Assembly: GCA_013203415.1 (NCBI GenBank) | Contig: JABMQE010000077.1 | Span: 1-5,554, forward strand | Source of the DNA: Candidatus Falkowiibacteriota bacterium | GTDB taxonomy: Bacteria > Patescibacteriota > Patescibacteriia > UBA2591 > JABMQE01 | DNA length: 5,554 bases | Direction: 5' to 3' | Part shown: positions 1 to 4,891 of the stretch, in pieces | How the letters are laid out: every line of letters begins with the position of its first letter | Position numbering within the stretch: the stretch's first letter is position 1 | The notes under the pieces: generated by a model | What the model was told of the DNA's origin: nothing | The model's database searches: none | Seen by the model: the letters and a program-made list of their open reading frames with translations, nothing else | Made by a program: the position numbers and the translations under genes

Positions 1-28
1 CAAGTTTTAATTAAAGAATAAATAAAAC

Positions 29-48
29 TTAAAAATTAAAACTTAAAA
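29..48. repeat. AT-rich intergenic repeat, copy 1
   Basis: The 20-mer ttaaaaattaaaacttaaaa occurs here and is repeated exactly at 631-650 and 1186-1205. With copy 3 the identity extends to 28 bases (21-48 and 1178-1205). This copy lies 45 bases past the infC stop, in the direction of infC transcription. Function is unknown. It could be a 3'-end element, a remnant of an AT-rich mobile repeat, or slippage-prone simple sequence. Confidence 0.7.
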
Positions 49-93
49 ATTTGAGGAAATAATCGTTGGTCAACGAGATGAATATTTTCCAAA

Positions 94-600
94 TCACTTC
101 CTCCGTACCACCACGCTCAACCGTCCCCCTTGCTGATTAACTGGCTGCTCCATCATAGCATTTTCACCCAATTTGTCAACAAAACCTTGTATTTTTTCTC
201 TGGCAAGCCCGGTATGCCTTCTTTCCCGTCCAATAAGCTTCATATCTACTTTAATCTTATTTCCCTGTTCTAAAAACTTGTTTGCCTGCTTTACTCTTAT
301 ATCTTCATCATGCTCGCTAATGCGGAAAGAAAGCCGGATTCCCTTGGTTTCGCTTTTTTTGCTTTTGGCTTTGGTTTTTTGGTCTTTTTTCTTTTGCTCA
401 TACAAAAACTGTCCAAAATCCATAATCTTTGCAATCGGTGGATTCGTGTTGCTGGAAATCTCCACCAAATCAAGCTCTTTTCCTAAAGCCATCTTTAGCG
501 CCTCTTGCGTCTCCATAACTCCTCTATTCTTGCCTCCTTCATCAATCACCTGAAGCTTAGGCGCATTTATTTTGTTGTTGAGATAATAATATTTCTTAAT
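94..600 (-). CDS. infC: Translation initiation factor IF3, probable AUU start
   Basis: IF3 binds the 30S subunit, blocks premature 50S joining and checks the start codon and initiator tRNA. The N-domain reads INAPKLQVIDEGGKNRGVM, then LDLVEIS and NPPIAKIMDFGQFLYE, matching the family blocks ([26 protein letters not shown] type). A lysine-rich linker follows, then the C-domain with IKVDMKLIGRERRHTGLA. The first conventional start codon, GUG at 549, falls inside the conserved N-domain and would remove the IF3 signature. In frame upstream there is only AUU at 600-598, with a UAA stop five codons before it. AUU gives MKKYYYLNNKINAPKLQ and 168 residues, a normal IF3 length. E. coli infC also starts with AUU, which lets IF3 repress its own synthesis. 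No Shine-Dalgarno is visible. The stop is UGA. The gene follows ssrA by 57 bases; rpmI and rplT often follow infC but would lie outside the window. Identity is very secure; the start is inferred. Confidence 0.95.
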   Translation of the reverse strand: MKKYYYLNNKINAPKLQVIDEGGKNRGVMETQEALKMALGKELDLVEISSNTNPPIAKIMDFGQFLYEQKKKDQKTKAKSKKSETKGIRLSFRISEHDEDIRVKQANKFLEQGNKIKVDMKLIGRERRHTGLAREKIQGFVDKLGENAMMEQPVNQQGGRLSVVVRRK

Positions 601-630
601 AGGTTTTAAGCTATGTTAAATAAATAAAAA

Positions 631-650
631 TTAAAAATTAAAACTTAAAA
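631..650. repeat. AT-rich intergenic repeat, copy 2
   Basis: Exact copy of the 20-mer at 29-48. It starts 7 bases after the CCA end of the tmRNA (658) on the minus strand, and lies in the untranslated leader of infC. Copy 3 sits at the same 7-base distance from the smpB stop. Confidence 0.7.
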
Positions 651-657
651 ATTAGCG

Positions 658-1060
658 TGGTGGAGATGAGGGGCATCACACCCCTGTCTGAAAACAAGAA
701 ATAAAAACGTCTACCAATATAGTCTGCTTGATATTTTCAGTTCTTAAGATTTAAGCAAACGAAATTCTTAAAAACTAAAGTCCGTAAGTGTTTCAAGAAC
801 CTTGCCCGGACTCACAAGGCCTCTATCCTGCTATTGGCGTCTTGTAAACTAGCAGGTGTCGTCTGCAAGACGGCGATTACATTTTAGGCAATCGCGGAAG
901 CAAAAGCTGGAGCGCGGAACGCGTTAGCAATTCCGTCTTTCACTTTCGCCACAAATGTTTTGGCATTTGTAATTTTGGCAAAATAGTTTTACGTCATAAT
1001 CTGCCATTAGACGATTGGCTGCTTCTTCTTCCTTCTTTCCATCGAATTTGTAACATCCCC
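658..1060 (-). ncRNA. ssrA: Transfer-messenger RNA (tmRNA)
   Basis: tmRNA with SmpB frees ribosomes stalled on broken mRNAs and adds a degradation tag. The 5' end GGGGAUG (1060-1054) pairs over 7 bp, with one G-U, with CAUCUCC (668-662), followed by A and an encoded CCA. The 5' region carries the family signature AAUUCGAUGG. Four interleaved pseudoknots can be drawn, in RNA numbering. PK1: GCCA 42-45 with UGGC 55-58, and CGUC 48-51 with GACG 66-69. PK2: CGUCUUG 189-195 with CAAGACG 217-223, and CCUGCUA 205-211 with UAGCAGG 228-234. PK3: CCUUG 242-246 with CAAGG 257-261, and GUCCG 250-254 with CGGAC 277-281. PK4: 286-295 with 312-321, and GUUUGCUU 301-308 with AAGCAGAC 332-339. The tag stop lies in a hairpin loop (GCGAUU/AAUCGC). 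The T-arm AGGGG/CCCCU has the unusual loop UGUGAUG. At 403 nt it is somewhat longer than the E. coli molecule. It lies just downstream of smpB. Confidence 0.95.
884..979 (-). other. tmRNA proteolysis-tag reading frame (31 codons plus UAA)
   Basis: The frame closed by UAA at 886-884 is open back to a UAA at RNA 70-72. The best resume codon is GCC at 979-977 (RNA 82-84), 12 bases after PK1; in E. coli the resume codon lies about 10 bases after it. The tag starts AKITNAKTFVAKVKDG and ends NAFRAPAFASAIA. A small hydrophobic Ala-rich end is expected of a protease-recognised tag, although the common end is LAA and here it is AIA. The conserved A at -4 of the resume codon is U here, with A at -5, so the exact resume point is less certain than the frame. 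Confidence 0.75.
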
Positions 1061-1063
1061 AGA

Positions 1064-1091
1064 AATTTAAGTTTTAATTTCTAAGTTTCAA
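1064..1091 (-). promoter_or_regulatory. Possible ssrA promoter
   Basis: TTGAAA (1091-1086, 5 of 6 to TTGACA) is followed after 16 bases by TAAATT (1069-1064), or after 15 by TTAAAT. This is just ahead of the tmRNA 5' end at 1060. The -10 is close to the mature end and the surroundings are AT-rich, so chance matches are easy. Cotranscription from smpB with 5' processing is the alternative. Confidence 0.35.
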
Positions 1092-1185
1092 GTTCTATTT
1101 AATTTCTAATTTCTATTTACTTAATCTTTAATCAAGTAATCGGCATTAAAACTTAGAACTTAATTAAATAAAGCTTAAATAAAAC

Positions 1186-1205
1186 TTAAAAATTAAAACT
1201 TAAAA
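1186..1205. repeat. AT-rich intergenic repeat, copy 3
   Basis: Exact copy of the 20-mer at 29-48, with 28 bases shared with copy 1. It starts 7 bases after the smpB stop codon. The rest of the smpB-ssrA spacer (1061-1185) is built of related inverted fragments: agttttaatttctaag near 1070-1085 mirrors cattaaaacttagaac near 1144-1160. Confidence 0.7.
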
Positions 1206-1212
1206 CTTGTTA

Positions 1213-1668
1213 TCACATCCTTTGTTTCATCGCTCTCCTCATCTTCCTATCCGCATCACGTTTCTTTATATCCTCGCGTTTGTCCGCCTTCCTCTTACCC
1301 TTGCAAACTCCTATCTGCATCTTTACCAATTTGTTCTTAATATACACCGAAACAGGCATAATTGTCAAGCCCTTTTCCTTCTGCTTTTGGGTCAAATAAT
1401 TTATCTCCTTTTTATTCAAAAGCAGTTTTCTTGGCCTTTCCGGTTCGTAATTTGTTTGCTCTCTTTTGGCTTGGGGATAAGGCGCAATATAAAAATTCAG
1501 GATTGTTGGCTCGCCCTTGGTGTTGATACTAATATAGGCGCCTTTTAGGTCTGCCCTGCTGTTTTTTATGGATTTTACTTCAGGTCCGCCCAAAACTAAA
1601 CCCGCCTCAAATTTTTCAAGGACCTGATAATCATGCAATGCTCTTTTGTTAGTCAAGACGTCCTTCAT
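1213..1668 (-). CDS. smpB: SsrA-binding protein SmpB
   Basis: SmpB binds the tRNA-like domain of tmRNA and places it in the empty A site; its C-terminal tail enters the vacant mRNA channel. The 151 residues match the usual length (E. coli about 160). Family blocks are in order: NKRALHDYQVLEKFEAGLVL (residues 7-26), GGPEVKSIKNSRADLKGAY, then RPRKLLLNKKEINYL, then a glycine/lysine segment KGKRKADKREDIKKRD. The end is strongly basic (RKMRRAMKQRM), as in the tail that becomes helical in the mRNA channel. The tail keeps DKRE..K.RD, but the Trp usual after RD/RE is Ala here. The ATG at 1668 starts right at the conserved beginning; no Shine-Dalgarno is visible. The stop is UGA. ssrA begins 152 bases downstream on the same strand, so the two partners are neighbours. 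Confidence 0.97.
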   Translation of the reverse strand: MKDVLTNKRALHDYQVLEKFEAGLVLGGPEVKSIKNSRADLKGAYISINTKGEPTILNFYIAPYPQAKREQTNYEPERPRKLLLNKKEINYLTQKQKEKGLTIMPVSVYIKNKLVKMQIGVCKGKRKADKREDIKKRDADRKMRRAMKQRM

Positions 1669-1720
1669 TCAAATAAAGCAATAAACTAATAAATTAATAA
1701 ATTTTACCCCACCTACCTAT

Positions 1721-1750
1721 ATTTTACAAGATAACCCAAAACAAGTCCAA
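1721..1750 (-). promoter_or_regulatory. Candidate promoter of the smpB-ssrA-infC block
   Basis: On the minus strand TTGGAC (1750-1745) and TAAAAT (1726-1721, 5 of 6 to TATAAT) are 18 bases apart. This would start transcription near 1714, leaving a leader of about 45 bases before the smpB ATG. The -35 match is weak. Confidence 0.4.
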
Positions 1751-1832
1751 TAATCATGGATTCCGTAAAAGCATATGTGGACATATTGTGCATTCATAAA
1801 TTGCAGTATATTTTGGTTTATGATAATCTAAA

Positions 1833-1997
1833 GGGTGTGTTAGCTGGATACGCTTTCGTAACGAAAAGTTTAAAATTTGAGTCAATTTTTTTAAAAATCT
1901 TTGAGGCCTATTTATTAAAATAAGTCGAAAAGTTTTTTAAGGAAATTGGCCGGATTTTTTGCCTTTGCAGTAGAAATGGTATTCAGTTAACACACCC
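1833..1997. mobile_element. 165-bp MITE-like element with 26-bp terminal inverted repeats
   Basis: The left end (1833-1858) and the reverse complement of the right end (1972-1997) agree at 21 of 26 positions, with the first ten, GGGTGTGTTA, perfect. There is no reading frame inside, so it could only be a non-autonomous element moved by a transposase elsewhere. The eight flanking bases, AATCTAAA and AATATGTA, agree at 5 of 8, which is at most a decayed target duplication. Inside the left end is a near-palindrome, TTTCGTAACGAAA (1854-1866). The alternative is a regulatory inverted repeat, but a conserved 26-bp pair spaced 165 bp apart fits transposon ends better. Confidence 0.6.
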
Positions 1998-2047
1998 AAT
2001 ATGTATAAATAACTAATAGATATACTCGAAAAGAGCATATCGTTTCT

Positions 2048-2052
2048 AGGAG
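2048..2052 (+). promoter_or_regulatory. Shine-Dalgarno site AGGAG
   Basis: AGGAG lies 6 bases before the ATG at 2059. It is the only clear ribosome-binding site among the genes of this window and fixes that start. Confidence 0.8.
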
Positions 2053-2058
2053 AAAAAC

Positions 2059-2553
2059 ATGCCAAAAATTGAAGAAGGAAGTAAAGAAAAATCACCAACA
2101 TTCGACGAGCCAAAAATGCGCCCCAAAAACAAAAAAAGCCCCCGCGGCCTCCTCATCCTTATCATTGTTGTGGTTGTGATAGTCGTCGCTGGTTTTCTAA
2201 TTACCAAAGTTACCGGCATCGGCCCTTCTTTTTCCGCAAGCAGTGGTGATTGGCAGGCAACTTTTTTAATTAATGGCCAGGTTTATTTTGGCCATGTAGT
2301 TAAAGAAACTAAAGATAGTGTTGTCCTGCGCGACATCTACTATCTCCGGGTAACCGAACCTCTCCAGCAAGGCGAAGAAGCAACCGAAAAATCAAACGAG
2401 CTTTCTTTAATAAAACTCGGCAACGAGCTTCATGGGCCAGAAGACGAGATGAGGATTGTCCGCAATAATATTTTGTTTATCGAGGACTTAAAGCCCGATT
2501 CCAAAGTTAGCATTGCTATCGAGGAATATATCGCAGATCAACAGGAAGATTAA
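2059..2553 (+). CDS. Membrane-anchored hypothetical protein
   Basis: 164 residues. Residues 1-29 are charged and lysine/proline-rich, probably cytoplasmic. Residues 30-49 (GLLILIIVVVVIVVAGFLIT) form one transmembrane segment, preceded by KKSPR, so the rest should be outside the membrane by the positive-inside rule. After a Ser/Gly linker comes a compact soluble domain beginning GDWQATFLINGQVYFGHV. It continues VKETKDSVVLRDIYYLRV and, near the end, ELSLIKLGNELHGPEDEMRIVRNNILFIEDL. I recognise the pattern (F-NGQVYFG, then VVL-DIYYL) as a hypothetical family I associate with Patescibacteria, with no known function that I can state. There are no cysteines and no catalytic motif. The good AGGAG site supports the start. 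The next gene on the strand, 225 bases on, is also a single-pass membrane protein, but the spacer is long and repeat-rich, so an operon is not certain. Confidence 0.85.
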   Translation: MPKIEEGSKEKSPTFDEPKMRPKNKKSPRGLLILIIVVVVIVVAGFLITKVTGIGPSFSASSGDWQATFLINGQVYFGHVVKETKDSVVLRDIYYLRVTEPLQQGEEATEKSNELSLIKLGNELHGPEDEMRIVRNNILFIEDLKPDSKVSIAIEEYIADQQED

Positions 2554-2612
2554 AAAACTTTCTCTATCAATAACCTCATTAAACCCAATACCCAATAAGA
2601 GTCCGACTCTCG

Positions 2613-2751
2613 CCCCGCACTAAGCCTGAGTAAAAACGTAAATTACGAAGAATAAAGCCGACCTGCCCGCCGAAGCCTCGGCGTAGGCGGGAGGCGACTC
2701 CGTGCGCTAGATAGTATTTTGTATTAAACATTGTCGGGCTTTAGTGCGGGG
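2613..2751. repeat. Nested GC-rich inverted repeat in a spacer
   Basis: CCCCGCACTAA (2613-2623) is the exact inverse of TTAGTGCGGGG (2741-2751), 117 bases apart; GCC next to the left arm has its partner GGC after one extra base. A 13-base palindrome, AGAGTCCGACTCT (2598-2610), lies just outside the left arm. The right arm sits inside the TTG-started extension of the next reading frame, which argues against that longer start. It may be a small mobile element or transcript-end structure. Confidence 0.55.
2666..2691. repeat. Short palindromic repeat CCCGCC...GGCGGG
   Basis: CCCGCC (2666-2671) pairs with GGCGGG (2686-2691). The pairing can be extended by CCT/AGG across a bulged G. Within it GCCGA and TCGGC (2670-2680) can form an alternative small hairpin. 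It lies between the arms of the larger inverted repeat. A loose relative appears inside the next gene and near ileS. Confidence 0.7.
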
Positions 2752-2778
2752 TCAGCAAGAGGACTAAAAAAAACAATC

Positions 2779-4764
2779 ATGTCCAAAAACAAAAAAAATG
2801 ATTCAGAGGGCCTAAGAGAAATCTATAGCGAAAGTCCGAGAGAAGATTTAGAAGCCCTAAAAGAAGAATCAGAAGAAATATATTTTAATCCCGAGGCCGG
2901 CGATCCGCCGAAGAGGCGGGAAGAGCCGGCCTCGGTTTCTAATATTCCAAATCTCCAAAAACCTCCAAAAAAAGTTTTCAAAAAACTAGTTATACTTGTT
3001 CTCTTGCTCTCGCTTTTGGGCGTGAGTTTTTTAATTTTTAAGGCCTACCAAAATCTAAAAGATGCTCCCATCTCCGATTCAAGCCATGTTAATCTAGAAA
3101 TCATAGGCCCAAAAGAGATTATCTCCGGCGAGCTATTAGAATACAAAGTTATCTTAAAAAACAAAAGCCAGCTCCAGGTAAACAATGTAGAAATCAATGC
3201 CCGCTTCCCCGCAAGCTTCGCTCCCAAGGAATTTAATCCTCTGCCAAAAAACGACCCTTCTAAAAATACAAACATAAGAAGCCAGCAATACTTTTGGCAG
3301 TTTCCTAAAATTCTTCCAGGAGCCGAAGAAGAAATTATAATCCAGGGCCAGATTTTTGGAGAACTAAGCTCCAAGCAGATTATCACAATTTCCTCCCATT
3401 ACCAGCCGGAAAATTTTTCTTCGGACTTCAAAACTTCAAAAAGCTTAGAAACAGAAATTATAGATACTCTTGTATCATTAGAAATTAATGCCCCAAAAGA
3501 GATTGTCGATGGTGCCGAAGTCGAGTATCAAATTAAAATAAGCGAGTCAAAAAAAAGCTCTAGCACTAGCTCCCCGGAAGGCCTTAAAGTTTTTATCGAA
3601 TATCCTTCCGATTTTACCCTAAAAGATGTTTCCCCAAAACCAAACCAGGAAGAAGAGCAGAATTTTTGGTTAATCGATAGCTTGGAAGCCGAAAAAATTA
3701 TCACCATCACCGGCAGCTTAGCCGGCCAGTCCGGCGAATACAAAGAGCTTCTTGTCCAAGTTGGCTATTATATAAACGATGAATTCCAAATCCAGGCCGG
3801 CGAATCTTTCATCACCATAATAATTAAACCAGAACTTTCCCTAAACTTAAAAATTAATAATCTCGCAGTGGATTCCTTTTCTTCGAACTGGACCGACGAG
3901 GTTAGCTATTCCCTAACTTTTGCCAATAACGGCGAGATAGAGCTTTCCGACATCATCTTAGGGTTAAATTTCTCTGGCGACGATATTCTTAATTGGCTAA
4001 GCGTGGATTGCCAAAGAAAAGAGGATTGCGATTTTTTACTAACCACTTCACCCGATGGTTCGATTAAAACCCTAATCTGGACCAGAGCAAAGCTTCCTAA
4101 ATTAGAAACCCTAAGCCCCGGCCAGTCGGATACCATCAACCTAAGATTTAATCTTAAAGATTCCCCGCCCAATGGAGTCGGGGAAAACCCTCATGCCACT
4201 CTTAAAGCCGAGGCCGACTACAAAACCCATGGCCTTAAAGAATCCCTGAAAGTCGAATCAAACGAAGTTGCTACCAAAGTAAAAACCAAAATCACCCTTG
4301 ATGCCGAAGCTAGATATTATACTGACGAATACCTAAAAATCGGCTCCGGCCCCTTGCCTCCTTTAGTCGGCGCTCCCACCAGCTTTCGGATTTTTTGGCA
4401 GCTGGGCCCTGTTTCCAACAACTTAAAAAATATTAAAGTCCAAACCACTCTGCCGGAAAACGTTTCTTGGACCGATAAAACCCAAGCCCTTGCAGGTCAA
4501 CTAGAATATAATCCTTTCAACCGTCAGGTTACCTGGCTTATTCCAAACCTTAAAGCCAACGAAAGCGCCAAAAGCCGCGTTAATTTTGAAATTTCGGCCA
4601 CCCCAACCATAAACCAGGTTGGCGAATATTTAACCCTTACCAAAGAAACCATTCTCGATGCCACCGATAGCTTTACTGGCGATTCAATTTCTGCCTATTC
4701 CGGCTACCTAACAAGCGAACTGGAAAACGATTTAGCCGCGCAGGGAAAGGGGCGCGTAGAATAA
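2779..4764 (+). CDS. Large membrane-anchored protein with Ig/DUF11-like beta repeats
   Basis: 661 residues from ATG 2779. The frame is open up to a TTG at 2731, but that extension crosses an inverted-repeat arm, and MSKNKKNDSE is a typical start. An AGAGGA 15 bases upstream is too far to be a good ribosome site. Residues 1-68 are charged, probably cytoplasmic and disordered. Residues 69-88 (KLVILVLLLSLLGVSFLIFK) form a single membrane segment after KKVFKK, so the rest should be outside. Four beta-rich units follow: about 103-228, 230-349, 352-502 and 503-650. The first two align internally (NLEIIGPKEIISGELLEYKV and SLEINAPKEIVDGAEVEYQI; YFWQFPKILPG and NFWLIDSLEA), which is the DUF11/CARDB style of surface repeat. 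The last unit has GSGPLPPLVGAPTSFRIFWQ, then LPENVSWTDK, and I associate this with Patescibacterial surface proteins. The only cysteines are C411 and C417. No enzyme motif is seen. A role in the cell envelope or in adhesion is inference. Confidence 0.88.
   Translation: MSKNKKNDSEGLREIYSESPREDLEALKEESEEIYFNPEAGDPPKRREEPASVSNIPNLQKPPKKVFKKLVILVLLLSLLGVSFLIFKAYQNLKDAPISDSSHVNLEIIGPKEIISGELLEYKVILKNKSQLQVNNVEINARFPASFAPKEFNPLPKNDPSKNTNIRSQQYFWQFPKILPGAEEEIIIQGQIFGELSSKQIITISSHYQPENFSSDFKTSKSLETEIIDTLVSLEINAPKEIVDGAEVEYQIKISESKKSSSTSSPEGLKVFIEYPSDFTLKDVSPKPNQEEEQNFWLIDSLEAEKIITITGSLAGQSGEYKELLVQVGYYINDEFQIQAGESFITIIIKPELSLNLKINNLAVDSFSSNWTDEVSYSLTFANNGEIELSDIILGLNFSGDDILNWLSVDCQRKEDCDFLLTTSPDGSIKTLIWTRAKLPKLETLSPGQSDTINLRFNLKDSPPNGVGENPHATLKAEADYKTHGLKESLKVESNEVATKVKTKITLDAEARYYTDEYLKIGSGPLPPLVGAPTSFRIFWQLGPVSNNLKNIKVQTTLPENVSWTDKTQALAGQLEYNPFNRQVTWLIPNLKANESAKSRVNFEISATPTINQVGEYLTLTKETILDATDSFTGDSISAYSGYLTSELENDLAAQGKGRVE
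2891..2935. repeat. Two-layer GC-rich palindrome inside the coding sequence
   Basis: CCGAGGCCGGC (2891-2901) and GCCGGCCTCGG (2925-2935) are perfect 11-base inverses. Between them CCGCC (2905-2909) and GGCGG (2915-2919) form an inner stem with a 5-base loop. The element is in frame and codes for about residues 38-53 (PEAGDPPKRREEPASV) of the disordered N-terminal tail. Its G+C content contrasts sharply with the A-rich codons on both sides, which suggests insertion of a palindromic repeat where the protein tolerates it. Confidence 0.75.
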
Positions 4765-4834
4765 AAAGAAACCCTATAAAGGGCTTCTCTTTGGGGCCTC
4801 ATTCCCCGGTGATCAGAGATAGGTTGCCACCTGT
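4760..4834 (-). ncRNA. Predicted small RNA, antisense-like to the tRNA-like RNA
   Basis: The minus strand shows a strong promoter (TTGACA, 16 bases, TATACT), then about 75 bases, then a 9-bp terminator hairpin with a U run. The RNA would start near A4834 with ACAGGUGGCAACCUAUC and end near 4760, overlapping the stop codon of the convergent gene. There is no good reading frame. Its 5' half is complementary to the 5' half of the tRNA-like RNA encoded just upstream. The paired blocks are GGUGGCAA (4831-4824) with UUGCCACC, CCUAUC (4823-4818) with GAUAGG, and UCACCGG (4812-4806) with CCGGUGA. GGCCCC further on faces its GGGCCC. In DNA terms this is an inverted, diverged duplicate of 4939-4977. 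It could act on the tRNA-like RNA, on the mRNA of the convergent gene, or be only a duplication scar. I know no named family for it. Confidence 0.6.
4763..4788 (-). terminator. Intrinsic terminator of the small RNA
   Basis: On the minus strand AGAAGCCCU (4788-4780), loop UUAU and AGGGUUUCU (4775-4767) make 9 bp with one G-U. Five U then run to 4763, counting the last stem base. On the plus strand the same hairpin lacks a clean U run, so it fits minus-strand transcription better, though it may also help to end the plus-strand gene. Confidence 0.75.
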
Positions 4835-4839
4835 AATTT

Positions 4840-4867
4840 AGTATATCATATTATTTTTTTTTGTCAA
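4840..4867 (-). promoter_or_regulatory. Strong sigma-70-type promoter of the small RNA
   Basis: TTGACA (4867-4862, perfect) and TATACT (4845-4840, 5 of 6) are separated by 16 bases that include an A run. Transcription would start at about 4834-4832. No protein gene follows on this strand before the terminator at 4763. Confidence 0.7.
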
Positions 4868-4891
4868 GGTTGTTTATCCACAAACACAAAA

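Larger units (their letters stand above)
1669..2058. other. 390-base spacer between divergent smpB and the 2059 gene
   Basis: No coding sequence is supported here. The first part (to 1832) is AT-rich and holds the candidate smpB promoter. The middle is an inverted-repeat-bounded element (1833-1997). The last 60 bases are the leader of the plus-strand gene. The best -10-like hexamer there is TATACT at 2021-2026, but no -35 stands at a proper distance, so I do not call a promoter. Confidence 0.6.

Noticed and set aside
63..76. Hairpin TCGTTG-GT-CAACGA after infC as a terminator
   Set aside because: A 6-bp stem with a 2-base loop is strained and only TTATTT follows on the minus strand; too weak to call.
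173..553. 126-codon open frame on the plus strand
   Set aside because: It is the opposite strand of infC; composition is Ser/Phe/Leu-rich without family features.
1..1205. CRISPR array from the repeated AT-rich 20-mer
   Set aside because: The copies are about 550-600 bases apart, separated by genes, and low in complexity.
1207..1548. 113-codon open frame on the plus strand
   Set aside because: Antisense shadow of smpB.
2731..2778. TTG start extending the surface protein by 16 residues
   Set aside because: It overlaps an inverted-repeat arm and has no ribosome site; ATG at 2779 opens a typical lysine-rich tail.
3045..4172. Three minus-strand open frames (3045-3386, 3528-3743, 3906-4172)
   Set aside because: All lie opposite the large surface-protein gene, without start signals or recognisable domains.
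4760..4834. T-box-like motif AGGUGGCAACC followed by a terminator in the small RNA
   Set aside because: It resembles the T-box core, but there is no Stem I region and no gene downstream on that strand to regulate.
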